A DNA stretch of 64,000 nt from Igneacidithiobacillus sp041146875. GTDB lineage: Bacteria; Pseudomonadota; Gammaproteobacteria; Acidithiobacillales; Acidithiobacillaceae. Location of the stretch: positions 51,132 to 115,131 of the forward strand of contig NZ_JBFRXP010000009.1 of the NCBI RefSeq assembly GCF_041146875.1. The letters run 5' to 3'. The notes under the pieces were generated by a model. It searched no databases. It was not told the origin of the DNA and was given only the letters and a program-made list of their open reading frames with translations. The position numbers and the translations under genes are program-made. Below, in pieces: positions 16,072 to 26,800 of the stretch (its first letter is position 1; each line of letters begins with the position of its first letter).

Positions 16072-18711
16072 ATGAAGTCAGCAGCCATTCGTTCCGCCTT
16101 TCTGGAGTTTTTTGCGAGCCAGGGACATCAGATTGTCCCGAGTAGCCCCCTGGTGCCGCGTAATGACCCGACGCTGCTCTTCACCAACGCCGGTATGGTG
16201 CAGTTCAAAGACACGTTCCTGGGCCTGGAACATCGGCCATACGCGCGCGCGGTATCCACTCAGCGCTGCATGCGTGCCGGTGGTAAGCACAACGATCTCG
16301 AAAATGTTGGCTATACCGCGCGGCACCATACCTTTTTCGAAATGCTCGGCAACTTCTCTTTCGGTAATTACTTCAAGCGTGAGGCGATCCAGTTCGCTTG
16401 GCGTTTTCTTACCGAAACCCTTGGCCTGCCCGCCGAAAAACTCTGGATAACCGTCTACGAGAAAGACGATGAGGCGGCGGCGATCTGGCTGGAAGAAATG
16501 AAAGTCGATGCCACGCGTTTCTCGCGCTGCGGCGACAAGGACAACTTTTGGAGCATGGGTGACACCGGGCCCTGCGGCCCTTGCTCCGAGATCTTTTATG
16601 ATCACGGCGCGGAAATCCCCGGTGGCCCTCCCGGCAGCCCGGAGGCCGATGGCGACCGCTACATCGAGATCTGGAATCTGGTCTTCATGCAATATGACCG
16701 GGACAGTTCGGGCAAACTCACTCCTCTGCCCAAGCCCTCGGTGGACACCGGCATGGGTCTGGAACGCTTGGCGGCGGTGCTGCAAGGTGTGCATAACAAC
16801 TACGATACGGACATCTTCCAGACGTTGATCGCCGCAGCGGCGGAGCTCGCCAAAACACCCTATGGCCAGAGCCTGGAAACGGATACCAGTCTGCGCGTAC
16901 TGGCGGACCACATTCGTGCCTGTAGCTTTCTGATTACCGATGGCGTGATTCCCGGTAATGAGGGGCGCGGCTATGTGCTGCGGCGCATCATCCGCCGTGC
17001 GGTGCGGCATGGGCGCAAGCTGGGTATTGAGGATGCTTTTTTCTATCGTCTGGTGACCCCATTGGCGGCCAGTATGGGCGATGCCTACCCGGAGCTACGT
17101 CACGCACAACACGAGGTGGAGCGGCAGTTGCATCGGGAAGAACTCAAGTTTCGCGAGACCCTGCAACGTGGCTTGGATTTGCTCGACGAGGCCATTGGCA
17201 AGCTCCCAGTAGGCGCTCCGATCCCCGGTGAAGTAATCTTTCGCCTTTCCGATACCTATGGCTTCCCGGTGGATTTGACCGCGGATATCGCCCGTGAGCG
17301 TGCGCTAGATATGGACATGGCGGGCTTTGATGCCGCCCTCGCCGAGCAGCGCCAGCGCTCACGGGTGGCCTGGTCGGGCAGTGGCGCAATAAAGGCCGAA
17401 AAGGTCTATCACGACCTGGCCATGCAATTGCCGGCCACGGAATTTCTCGGCTACGGTGGCTGCGATGGCGCCGGACGCGTGCTTGCCATTGTGTGCGATG
17501 GCGCTAGTGTGGAAAGGCTACAGGCGGGCGAGGAGGGCGCGATCATTCTCGATCAGACGCCATTTTATGGCGAGTCTGGCGGGCAGGCGGGCGATTGCGG
17601 CAAGCTCTTTCATGGGCAGGAGTTGTTGTTTGCAGTAAGGGATACGCAAAAACCCGTCCCGACTCAGCATGTGCATATCGGCAAGCTGGAACGCGGCAGT
17701 ATTGCGGTCGGCGATATCTTGCAAGCGGCGGTAGATCCTGTAGCCCGCGCTGCTACTGCGGCGCATCACTCGGCGACGCATCTCTTGCATGCCGTTCTGC
17801 GTCGGCGTTTGGGCAGCCATGTCCAGCAGAAGGGTTCGTTGGTGACGCCGGAGCGCCTGCGCTTTGACTTTAGCCATCCCGAACCCTTGGGTGCAGCCGA
17901 ATTGCAAGCCATCGAGCGCGAGGTCAATGCCGCCATTCGCGCCAATGTGATGGCGGAGACCCGCGTTTTGCCTTTAGATGAGGCGCAAGCCCTGGGCGCT
18001 ATGGCTCTCTTTGGCGAAAAATATGGCGAAGAGGTACGGGTAGTGCTGATGGGCGAGCATTCTCTGGAATTTTGTGGTGGCACGCATGTGGCCGCCCTGG
18101 GGGAGATTGGGTTTTTCAAAATTCTGAGCGAATCCGCCGTTGCTGCTGGCGTGCGGCGCATCGAGGCGGTAGCTGGCGATGCCGCGTTGGGCGCGGTACA
18201 GCAGGATGAGGAACGCTTGCGTGGAGCTGCAGCACTACTCAAGGCCGCGCCCGCAGAGCTTGATCAGCGTCTGGCGCAAACCCTGGAGCGCCTGCGCCAA
18301 CTGGAAAAAGAACTGGAGCGCAGCAAGCGCGAATTGGCGGCCTCCGCCGGTGCCGATCTGGCGGCCAAGGTGGAACGGATTCATGATATTCCCGTCCTGC
18401 TGCAGCGTTTGGATGGCATGGATGCCAAGGCCCTGCGCGAGGTTTTGGATCGTCTGCGTTCGGAAATCAGCTCGGGCATCATTGTGCTGGCCGGTGTTGC
18501 CGACGAGAAGGTATCTCTCCTGGCCGCCGTTAGTAAGGATCTGCACGCCAAGGTTCACGCCGGGGACTTAGTCAATGTGGTGGCGCAACCCTTGGGCGGC
18601 AAGGGCGGTGGACGTCCCGACATGGCCCAGGCCGGTGCCGGTCAGCCCGAGGGCCTCGACGCCGCCATGGCCCAGGCCAAGGCCTGGCTTAACGAGAAGA
18701 TTGCTTCGTAA
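16072..18711 (+). CDS. alaS: Alanyl-tRNA synthetase
   Basis: 879-aa AlaRS, complete. N-terminal catalytic domain (MKSAAIRSAFLEFFASQGHQ, motif 2 region QRCMRAGGKHNDLENVG), tRNA-recognition domain, editing domain with the zinc motif HHSATHLLHAVLRR and downstream FCGGTHVAALG, and a C-Ala tail with coiled coil then GGKGGGRPDMAQAGAG. Charges tRNA-Ala and deacylates mischarged Ser/Gly. It sits 33 bases after recX; the recA-recX-alaS cluster is known from acidithiobacilli. Confidence 0.97.
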   Translation: MKSAAIRSAFLEFFASQGHQIVPSSPLVPRNDPTLLFTNAGMVQFKDTFLGLEHRPYARAVSTQRCMRAGGKHNDLENVGYTARHHTFFEMLGNFSFGNYFKREAIQFAWRFLTETLGLPAEKLWITVYEKDDEAAAIWLEEMKVDATRFSRCGDKDNFWSMGDTGPCGPCSEIFYDHGAEIPGGPPGSPEADGDRYIEIWNLVFMQYDRDSSGKLTPLPKPSVDTGMGLERLAAVLQGVHNNYDTDIFQTLIAAAAELAKTPYGQSLETDTSLRVLADHIRACSFLITDGVIPGNEGRGYVLRRIIRRAVRHGRKLGIEDAFFYRLVTPLAASMGDAYPELRHAQHEVERQLHREELKFRETLQRGLDLLDEAIGKLPVGAPIPGEVIFRLSDTYGFPVDLTADIARERALDMDMAGFDAALAEQRQRSRVAWSGSGAIKAEKVYHDLAMQLPATEFLGYGGCDGAGRVLAIVCDGASVERLQAGEEGAIILDQTPFYGESGGQAGDCGKLFHGQELLFAVRDTQKPVPTQHVHIGKLERGSIAVGDILQAAVDPVARAATAAHHSATHLLHAVLRRRLGSHVQQKGSLVTPERLRFDFSHPEPLGAAELQAIEREVNAAIRANVMAETRVLPLDEAQALGAMALFGEKYGEEVRVVLMGEHSLEFCGGTHVAALGEIGFFKILSESAVAAGVRRIEAVAGDAALGAVQQDEERLRGAAALLKAAPAELDQRLAQTLERLRQLEKELERSKRELAASAGADLAAKVERIHDIPVLLQRLDGMDAKALREVLDRLRSEISSGIIVLAGVADEKVSLLAAVSKDLHAKVHAGDLVNVVAQPLGGKGGGRPDMAQAGAGQPEGLDAAMAQAKAWLNEKIAS

Positions 18712-18734
18712 GCCGGCAGTCTCTCCTGCACTAG

Positions 18735-19388
18735 CTACTGGTTCTGCCAGGGCTGACCATGACCATGACCATGATCACCTGGTCCGTGGTCACCTTGTCC
18801 ACGATCACCACGGCCGTGATTACCATGATCTGGTCGCTGATCACCGGGACGATTCCATCCTTGTGGCCCTTGCCCACCCCCATGTTGCCATTGCGCTCCG
18901 TGTGGGTACTGCTGGCGATAGGGGCCATGCTCTGGCCCCTGCGGCCGATATTGCTGTGGGATAGGCGGCTGCGGGCGTGCTTGCGGTCGGAAATGCCGCC
19001 AGTGCGGATTGCGTGCGTAGTAACCCGCATCGTGTTGTACCCGCTGCCAGTCACCGGGATTCCAGCGCCGTAAGCCCGGTGGCGGGGCGGCAATGGGTCG
19101 CCATGGCCCGCGGTACGCGGGGCCCATCCACCAACGATTACCGTAATAGTAGTAGTAGCTGGAGCCGGAATAGAAAATTGGCTGAGAACTACCGTAGGCA
19201 GCATATACCCCAAGGTTCGAGAGCCAGACCATAAGCGGCGGGGCGGCAACGACCGCGGGCGGATAATAAGCCGGTGTACCGATATTTAGTTGCAGGTCAA
19301 TGGGGTCGGCGATGGCGGCACTGCTTGCCGCAAGCAGTGTGGCACTCAATATGGTCGCCGCTAGAGAAAGACGGTTTTTCTCGGTCAT
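18735..19388 (-). CDS. Secreted His/Gly-rich, Tyr/Trp-rich protein
   Basis: 217 aa from ATG 19388, which has GGAGAG upstream. Signal peptide ~1-28 (LAATILSATLLAASSAAIA|D). A middle part contains GSSYYYYYGNRWWMGPAYRG and aromatic motifs seen in envelope proteins of many proteobacteria. The C-terminal third is low complexity, with HGNHGRGDRGQGDHGPGDHG followed by HGHGQPWQNQ. This could bind metal ions. It is convergent with alaS and divergent from the ECF sigma gene, so it may be a target of that sigma factor. Confidence 0.6.
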   Translation of the reverse strand: MTEKNRLSLAATILSATLLAASSAAIADPIDLQLNIGTPAYYPPAVVAAPPLMVWLSNLGVYAAYGSSQPIFYSGSSYYYYYGNRWWMGPAYRGPWRPIAAPPPGLRRWNPGDWQRVQHDAGYYARNPHWRHFRPQARPQPPIPQQYRPQGPEHGPYRQQYPHGAQWQHGGGQGPQGWNRPGDQRPDHGNHGRGDRGQGDHGPGDHGHGHGQPWQNQ

Positions 19389-19522
19389 GATGCTCTCCTG
19401 ATAGTGCCCATTCGTGGTCAAGCGTTGCGATTTTGCGCTATGCTCGGACGGGTTTCTTCTTGCTAGGATACGGTTTTGCTGATAGGAAGCGAGCACAAAA
19501 CTGTGAGTAAACATGAATTTTT

Positions 19523-20086
19523 GTGTCTTGTCGCGTGATTGACTCGGCTGATCTCGAGCAACTGTTGCGCGCTGTCGCGCGCGGCGACCAGCAAGCCTTT
19601 CAGCGCTTCTACCGCGAGACCTCTGCGCATCTATACCCTGTCGCTTTGCGTATTTTACGAGAGGAAGGGCGGGCAGCCGATTGTTTGCAGGACGCCTTCA
19701 TCAAGATCTGGTTGAAGGCATCAGAGTATCAACAAGGGCGCTCGCCGATCGCGTGGGCAGCCGCCATCGTGCGTTACCAGGCAATTGACCTGTTACGTCG
19801 CCTTCCCAAAGACGAGCCTGGTTGGGAGGAACCGGATTGGGAACGCGAAGAGTGGGGCGCAATGGGTGAGGAATCTGCCTTGTACCCAGCGGAACGCAAG
19901 CGCCTAGAGGATTGTCTGCAATTTTTGTCGACAGAGCAGCGGCAAGCGATCGTACAGGCATTTTATCGCGCTGCTACCTACGAGGAGGTGGCGACGCAGT
20001 TCGGCGCGGCGCTGGGTACGGTGAAGAGCTGGATTCGTCGAGGGTTATTATTGTTGAAGGATTGTTTGCAGCATGAATCTGCGTAA
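19523..20086 (+). CDS. ECF-type RNA polymerase sigma factor (SigK-like)
   Basis: 187 aa. Region 2 is ARGDQQAFQRFYRETSAHLY ... GRAADCLQDAFIKIWLKA, region 4 is LSTEQRQAIVQAFYRAATYE then GAALGTVKSWIRRGLLLL. This pattern is that of group IV (ECF) sigma factors paired with RskA-type anti-sigma factors. Start GTG 19523 is uncertain; GTG 19535 is an alternative. It overlaps the anti-sigma gene by 14 bases. Likely activates the divergent secreted protein gene and the downstream ferritin-like gene; that is inference. Confidence 0.85.
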   Translation: MSCRVIDSADLEQLLRAVARGDQQAFQRFYRETSAHLYPVALRILREEGRAADCLQDAFIKIWLKASEYQQGRSPIAWAAAIVRYQAIDLLRRLPKDEPGWEEPDWEREEWGAMGEESALYPAERKRLEDCLQFLSTEQRQAIVQAFYRAATYEEVATQFGAALGTVKSWIRRGLLLLKDCLQHESA

Positions 20087-20780
20087 GCACCCGCAACTTG
20101 CCGAGCAAATGGCCGCCGCATACGTTATTGGCAGTCTGCGCGGCCGGGCTCGGCTGCGTTTTGCGCGGCTGCTGCAGCAAGATATTGTCCTCGCGCAAAT
20201 GGTGGAACGCTGGGAGGATGCCTTGTTGCCTGCTTTGCTTCCGGCACGGGCGCAAAGCGCTCCGGCGCGGGTATGGCATGGTATTCAGGCGCAGTTGCCA
20301 AAGACGAGGCTCGCTAGGGAGACGTCTCGCCATACGGCACGGGCGGCACAATTACCCTGGTGGCGGCGTTTGGCCTTGTGGCAGGGTGTGAGCGCGGCGC
20401 TGGCGGTGGCCATTGTCGTTACCTGGCTCTGGCCCAGCGCGCCGCAAATGCCGATGTTGGCGGTAGTGAACAATAGCCAGGGTCAGGCGACTTGGGTATT
20501 CCATGCGAGCGCGCATCACATGCGTCTGGTGACGTTGCGGCATACGGTGATCCCGGCGGATAAATCTCTGCAACTCTGGGCGATAGTGCCCGGAAAGAAG
20601 CCTGTATCCATGGGATTGTTGCCGATGCAAGCGGGGGAAACGCCGATCTTGCCCGCGCCAGACGATATGAACCTTTCTCACGCCAGATTGCTCGCGGTAA
20701 CCATGGAGCCGGCGGGGGGGTCGCCTACCGGGCAGCCGACTGGTCCTATCCTGCTCAAGGCGACAGTCATTTCCAGTTAA
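20073..20780 (+). CDS. Membrane anti-sigma factor, RskA type
   Basis: 235 aa. The N-terminal cytoplasmic helical region (AEQMAAAYVIGSLRGRARLR) is the anti-sigma zinc-less ASD. One transmembrane helix follows at ~110-130 (LWQGVSAALAVAIVVTWLW), then a periplasmic RskA domain with LQLWAIVPGKKPVSMGLLP and LLAVTMEPAGGSPTGQPTGP. It binds and holds the ECF sigma factor until regulated proteolysis. The overlap with the sigma gene keeps the two at matched levels. Confidence 0.85.
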   Translation: MNLRKHPQLAEQMAAAYVIGSLRGRARLRFARLLQQDIVLAQMVERWEDALLPALLPARAQSAPARVWHGIQAQLPKTRLARETSRHTARAAQLPWWRRLALWQGVSAALAVAIVVTWLWPSAPQMPMLAVVNNSQGQATWVFHASAHHMRLVTLRHTVIPADKSLQLWAIVPGKKPVSMGLLPMQAGETPILPAPDDMNLSHARLLAVTMEPAGGSPTGQPTGPILLKATVISS

Positions 20781-20867
20781 CTGCGCATCTGAATTTTGCC
20801 GCTTTACGTACTAAGCTGTGATGACCGTGTTCATCATTCCTTTTTTCGTCATAGGCAGGAGACTACC

Positions 20868-21488
20868 ATGCAAGAAAATACGCAATCTGGCGCAAATCGT
20901 CGTGATTTTCTCAAGAAAAGTGCTCTTTTCGGTTTGGGCTTAGTGGCTGCTGGAAATCTGGTGTTGCCGGCCACGGCGCGGGCAGCGGGAATGGCCGCGA
21001 ACAGCGAAAGTCATGACCTGGGCATATTGAATTTTGCCTTGAATGCCGAGCACCAGGCGATTGCTGCTTACCAGGTTGGTGCCGACAGCAAACTCCTCAA
21101 GCCAGGTCCGTTGAAGCTGGCACTGGAATTTCAGAAGGATCATGAGGCACATGCCGATATCTTGGCGGAGACTATCAAGAAAATGGGCGGTACACCCGTT
21201 GCCGCCAAGCTTCCGCTTACGGCTTCCATGGGCGATCTTGCCAAGGCATGGGACTTGCCAGTGGGAAAACTCAAGAATCAGTCGGACGTGCTGCATTTTG
21301 CGGCAGGGTTGGAGATTGGTGCGGCGAAGGCCTATTTGGGGGCGGTGAAGCAATTCAGCAATCCAGAACTGGCGCATGCTGCGGCAAATATTGAGGGCGA
21401 TGAGGCGATGCATTTTGCCACTCTGCGCTACGCCCTGGGGATGAACCCGGTGCCTGCAGCATTTATTTCGGCCATGCCGAACGGGTAA
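20868..21488 (+). CDS. Tat-exported ferritin-like protein
   Basis: 206 aa. The twin-arginine signal is ANRRDFLKKSALFGLGLVAA, cut after ARA near residue 42. The mature part is a ferritin-like four-helix bundle: LGILNFALNAEHQAIAAYQV, LEFQKDHEAHADILAETIKK, HFAAGLEIGAAKAYLGAVKQ, NIEGDEAMHFATLRYALG. Glu and His residues spaced for a di-metal site are present in each helix. Export through Tat fits a folded metalloprotein in the periplasm. 87 bases after the anti-sigma gene, so possibly in its regulon. Confidence 0.8.
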   Translation: MQENTQSGANRRDFLKKSALFGLGLVAAGNLVLPATARAAGMAANSESHDLGILNFALNAEHQAIAAYQVGADSKLLKPGPLKLALEFQKDHEAHADILAETIKKMGGTPVAAKLPLTASMGDLAKAWDLPVGKLKNQSDVLHFAAGLEIGAAKAYLGAVKQFSNPELAHAAANIEGDEAMHFATLRYALGMNPVPAAFISAMPNG

Positions 21489-21506
21489 TTCGCCTAGCCG
21501 ATTCTG

Positions 21507-22701
21507 TTAGGTCGTTTGTTGCGATGGACGTAGAGAAAGGCCGGCAAATACGGCAATCGTGGCACAGAGCAGTATGACCAAGGCCATGGGCATAGCGCTG
21601 GGAATGGTGATCAGACCCACGCCCATGGCCGCAATGGCGGCGCTGGCAAACTGTAGGCTACCGAGTAGCGCAGATGCGGTGCCCGCCTGTTTGCCTTGCC
21701 CACTCATGGCCAATGCGGTGCTGTTGGGGGACACCAGCCCGATAGAAGCGACATAAATAAAAAGGGGAACGATCAACCCCGCCAAGCCGGAATCGGGTAC
21801 GAGGCTGGCCAAGACCAAAAGCAGCGCTGCGACAAATTGTATTAACAGGGCCGCGCGCAATAGGCTTCGCGCCGGGTAATGGCGATGCAAGACACGGTTG
21901 AGTTGGGAGAGGGCAATCAGACCTAAGGCGTTGAAGCCAAATATCCAGCCAAAATCGTCTGCAGGTACCTTGTGCAAGTCGATAAAGACGAAGGGTGAGC
22001 CAGCAATATAGGCAAACATGCCAGAGAAGCTTGCGGCGAGGATGATGGCGTAGGGACGAAAACTGTGATCGCGGAGTAAGTTCGAAAAGCGCGAGAAAAT
22101 GGCAAAAATGTGCAGCGAGTGATCGGGATCGCCCAAATGCCCGGCCGGCAGGAAGGAAGCGCTGGCAATCAGGCTCAGGAAGCCAAGGGCAGCCAACAGG
22201 GCGAAGATCGCCTGCCAACCAAACCAGAGTAGTAAATAGCCGCCCAAGAGGGGCGCAAAAATGGGGGCAACTCCCATGACCAGAATTCATGCGCGCAAAG
22301 ATGTGGGTAGCGTCCTGTGGGGGAAAAAGATCACGCACCAAAGCACGACCAATGACCGGCCCAGAGCAGGCACCGATTCCTTGTACCAGGCGAAAGACCG
22401 CCAACCAGCCGGCGCTGGGAGCGAGAGCGCAGGCGATGGAGGCACCAACATAGAGCGCTAGTGCTATGAGCAATGGTATGCGGCGACCAAAGCGGTCACT
22501 GATCGGCCCGAGTATCGCCTGGCCCCCGGAAAAGCCGAGGAAAAAGGCAGCGAGGGTGAGCTGGATTGCGAGTTGGCTAACTTGAAATTCGTGTTGTAGT
22601 GTAGGCAGACTGGGTAAATACATGTCGATAGAGAGCGCACCAAAGGCGCTCAGACTGCCGAGGAGAAAAATGCTGCGGCGCGGGTGCAATGTTGCGGTCA
22701 A
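21507..22701 (-). pseudogene. Bcr/CflA-type multidrug MFS transporter, single frameshift
   Basis: Two frames together encode a full 12-TM Bcr/CflA exporter. Frame one gives GALSIDMYLPSLPTLQHEF, GQAILGPISDRFGRRIPLL, RALVRDLFPPQDATHIFARM. Frame two resumes at LVMGVAPIFAPLLGGYLLLW and runs to the end at 21507. One extra base in GAATTC near 22283-22288 breaks it: removing it restores ARM-I-LVMGVAP as in the family. The start is a TTG that overlaps the jetD stop (TTGA). Either a real recent mutation or a sequencing error. Confidence 0.8.
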
Positions 22702-23882
22702 AGAGTTATCTCGGTAAGAAAATTACGTAGGTAGTCAAATCCAATTCGCTCTTGTTCCAGACGAACTCCCTCACCCCAGTGTTTGTCCCGTAATTGCTCG
22801 TACAAGGTCAACTCCATAGCATTTAGACGGTTTAAGGTAGCGGTTTCGGGCTTTGTCTCCTTCCCCCACAGCGAGCGATGGGCGAGGAGGGTGTGTTCAT
22901 CCATTAAAAACGAAACGGTCTGTGGAACGGTTTTGCGCAATTGATCCAGTATGGCAAACCCATGGGTATCGAGGTCCCCCCAGTAATAGACGTGCTTATC
23001 GTGTAGCCAGCGCGCAGCAGCAAGATTCTCGAAGCCGTAGCCCGCACCGAAGATCACTATCGCTCTTGGAAATGCTGGGAAAGTCAAAAAATTGATTTCA
23101 TTTTCGGTGATGAAAACGGTGTCGACCGATAGCGACAGAGCTGCGAAGGCCGGCGCCGTTAGCGTGATGTCCTGATCTTCTGTTCCCGGAAACATGCGCA
23201 GGCCAATATCCAATATGCGGAAGCGTACCCGTGTCGGTTTGTCTTGAAAGCCATAGCGTTGGCAAAATCCACCAATGCCAACGTGGGTACTATCGATGGC
23301 GTCTTCGGGAAGCGCGCGGTCCAGCAACTCTGCCAGTACAGCGCGGTGGCTTTCGAGCCATTTACTATGAATGCCGGGCAGGTCGAGTTGACGCAAATAA
23401 ATGCCTGGGCGCGGATGGTCTTGCAGCCACTGGATGACCTCCAGCAAAGATGGCCAGTCCTCCGCTAGTTCCAGGGCGTGCAGGGGGCGTTTTCGTAGCC
23501 AGGGGAGCAATGCCGGTTGCTGCACGCGGGTTTGCTCGAGCAGTTGTGAAAATTGTTCCGCGGCACGTCGTTTGCCAATGAAGAGGAGCGCGTCAGTTGG
23601 CTGGTCGATCCAGATGGCAGAGGGAATTTCGTTGCTACCGAGAACACGATGATTCACCGTGCGCCATTCAATGCGATAGTGAATGGCTGCGGCGGACAGG
23701 GCGCTGATCCAGTCGCGCACCTCGGAAAAGCGCTCGCTCAGTTCGCGGGAATTTGGGCCTTTGATTGGCAGGCGCAGAGGGAAGAGTGCATCTTCTCCAT
23801 CGGCTACCGCAGCGAGTAATACCCCGCGATCCCAAAGCCTTTGTACCTGCGCTTTGACATCTGCGGGACGGGTCCAGTTCAT
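22698..23882 (-). CDS. jetD: Wadjet nuclease subunit JetD (DUF3322 + DUF2220)
   Basis: 394 aa. N-terminal DUF3322 begins MNWTRPADVKAQVQRLWDRG. The C-terminal DUF2220 is Toprim-like: VDTVFITENEINFLTFP (acidic Glu), IVIFGAGYGFENLA, and VYYWGDLDTHGFAILDQLR carrying the DxD metal motif. In type I Wadjet, JetD cuts plasmid DNA once JetABC has extruded a loop and stalled. It overlaps jetC by 4 bases and is overlapped by the drug exporter's TTG start. All expected motifs are present. Confidence 0.92.
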   Translation of the reverse strand: MNWTRPADVKAQVQRLWDRGVLLAAVADGEDALFPLRLPIKGPNSRELSERFSEVRDWISALSAAAIHYRIEWRTVNHRVLGSNEIPSAIWIDQPTDALLFIGKRRAAEQFSQLLEQTRVQQPALLPWLRKRPLHALELAEDWPSLLEVIQWLQDHPRPGIYLRQLDLPGIHSKWLESHRAVLAELLDRALPEDAIDSTHVGIGGFCQRYGFQDKPTRVRFRILDIGLRMFPGTEDQDITLTAPAFAALSLSVDTVFITENEINFLTFPAFPRAIVIFGAGYGFENLAAARWLHDKHVYYWGDLDTHGFAILDQLRKTVPQTVSFLMDEHTLLAHRSLWGKETKPETATLNRLNAMELTLYEQLRDKHWGEGVRLEQERIGFDYLRNFLTEITL

Positions 23883-26800
23883 CCCTGCATCCGTTCTTTT
23901 TCGCTGCGATATTCTTCGATAGTCAGGTTGCGTAAAACCGAATTACGCCCCTCTTCATTGTAGACAAATCCAACGCCGGCTACATAGGGTTCGATAATGT
24001 GAATTTTTTGTAACGGGGTAACGATCAATAATTGCAGATTGAGTTGGGCAAATAATTGCAGGCCATACTGTGCCGACTCGTCGGAACCACGGCCGAAGGC
24101 CTCGTCGATCACCACGAAGCGGAAGGAGCGCGAACGCACCGCGCCCCATTCCAGGCCAAACTGATACGCGAGGCTGGCGGCGAGCACGGTATAGGCGAGC
24201 TTTTCCTTTTGCCCGCCAGATTTGCCGCCGGAATCTGCATAGTGCTCATGTTCACTATTGTCTTCGCGCCAGCGTTCACTGGCGGCAAACACAAACCAGT
24301 TGCGCACATCGGTGACCTTGGCGGTCCAACGCCGGTCCAGATCGGCATATTCGTCCCGCCCACGGAAGCGTTCGATGATGCGCTTGACCTGTAAAAACTT
24401 GGCCTCGGAATACTGCCCGTCCTCGGAGCCCGTGAGTGCGCCTTCGGTACAGGTACGCAATTCGCTCTGAAAGTCACGTATATCGGCGTCGAGGTTCATC
24501 TGTGCCTCGAGACTGATATAGCGGCCGGGGTTGTAGTCGATTTGCGTGAGCGACTCGTTGATCTGCGCAATCCGTTCTTTGATAGTCTCCCGTTCACGTG
24601 CCAGTTGCGATTGAAAATTGGCGACCTCCCGAATCGTGTTTTCGTTGAGCAGCTCCTTGAAGCGACCCGCAAAGCGCGGCAGGCCATCGGCCTGGAGCTG
24701 CTCAAGCATGCTACGGTATTCCGGGGCTGCTGCCAGATGGGCGTCCACTTCGCTGCTTTCCAGCGGCCATGCTGCTTTATACTCGCTCATCGCCCGGATG
24801 ATTTTCTCTGCCAGTCGTTTGCTCTTGGCATCTTCTCCACCGATGCGCGCATGCAGCCATTCGCGCATGTCATGTTCGCGATTGTCGCAGGACTCTATGG
24901 AGATGAGCTGGTTGCCGATGGCATCAGGACGCATTTCGGCAAGGGCGCCAAATTGCTTCTGTTCCGCACCCGCTGCTGCCACTATGGCGTGCGCCTGTTC
25001 TTGCATCTCTTGCGCAGAGCTGATTTTTTCCTCAATTTTGGAGCGTTTGTCTTTGCGCTCGTCTAATTGCCTTTCGGTTTCTTGCAGTTGGGCTTCCACT
25101 TGGCGCAGTTGTGAGCTGAGGAGTTGCAGCTGATCGGAGCTCGCCTCAAGATTCTGTTTTTCCTCTTCCAGACGGGCAATGCTCAGGGCTAGGGGTTGCC
25201 AGTCCAGTTCCCGAAAGTCGTTGTACTCCCCAAGCTTGGATAAGCTGTTAAGGCGATCCCGCAGGGTGTTTTGCTCTTTCTGCAGGGCGCTGATCTGGGC
25301 GGCAAGGCCGGCGAGCCGGGTTTGATGCGCCTTCGCCTCGTTTTCCAGCGCCGCAATCTTTTCTGTGTTGCTCCAGCCAAGCACGTAGCGCCGGCGGTCG
25401 TCCAGGTGGTGGCGGTCATCTTTTTCATGGCGTTCGCCGGGGGTCTTGATCTGTCCGGCGCGGGTAATGGCTCGCGTTTCGCGACGAAATTGTTCTTGGG
25501 TTTGGCAGCAGGCAATGTCGAAACGATGACCGATCTCGCGTTCGATCCAGACATAGAAGGGAGAGTTGGGCTTGATTTGCAGCTTGTGGACCAACGAATC
25601 GGGATGGAGACTGGCCTCCGCGCTGCGTGCACCATCGCGTACGCGGAAATACACCAGACGTCCGCGCAGCGAGTTCTGGTCTACCCATTCCTCCACTTGC
25701 GCATAATGGCGATCGGGCACCAATAGAGAGAGGCCGAAACCGTGCAGGGCGCGCTCAATAGCTCCCTCCCAGTCGCGTTCCGATTCCCGCACCTGCAGTA
25801 ATTCGCCGGCGAAAGGCATTTCTTCTTCCGCCAGATGGAGGGCCTGACAGAGCAAGCGGCGCAAGGCGATCTGCTTTTCGTCGATATTGCTGACGCGGGC
25901 TTTCAGTCCGGTGATTTCCGCCTGCAACTGATCATGTTCGTCCTTGCCTTGACGGAAGGAGACCTCTGCTTCGGTGAGCGCATTTTGCGCCTGCATTTGC
26001 GCATCTTCGCTACTTTCGCGCCAATGGACGATCTCTGCCTGCTGCCGTAAGAAATCTTCCTCATTGACTGCGGGGCGTTGCTGCAAAGAGCCGAGCAGTT
26101 CTGCATAGCGGGTTGCCTTGTGTTTGCGCCGCTCGCGCTCATCTTCCTTTTGCTGGATTTCTGCGGCGATGCTGGCAATGCGGTCACCGCCATTTTCGGC
26201 GATGCTACGGCGCAGGTCGCGCTCCTCACTTTGCTGCGCACGCCGTTGTTCTTGCAGGCGTTCGATGGCCACCTGCTGGCGGGCTTGGTCCTCGTGCAAG
26301 GTGCCAAGACGTTTTGTCAGCAAGTCTAGTTTGATGCTGGCAAACCAGGGGCGAAGGGCATCGCGACAGGCGCGCAGATGGTCTATTGTGATCGATAATT
26401 CCTGATGTCGCTCGGTATCAGCGACTAACGGGTCGAGCATTTCGATTTGGCGTTTGGCCTTGAGGACGGCTTCGTGGGCGCGATGGAGATCCTCGAAGTG
26501 GGTAATCAGGGCATTGATACGCGGTGCTACGTCGAATGGCTCGAGCATGTGGTCGCGCACAAAATCGGTCAGGTTGCCAACCGACTTCATGGATACCGTT
26601 TGATGAAACAGGTCCAGCGCCTGTTCATTGTCGATACCAAAACGGCGCCGGAACCAGGCGCTGTAGGGTGGAAAGCTATCGAACAACTCTACGCCCCGTG
26701 CGCGCAATTGCTTACGCAACCCGTTCATTTCTTTGCCAAAACCGGAAAAATCGGCGCTGATGGCGAGATCGCGTTCGCAGGCTGCATAGAGGTGCGCTGG

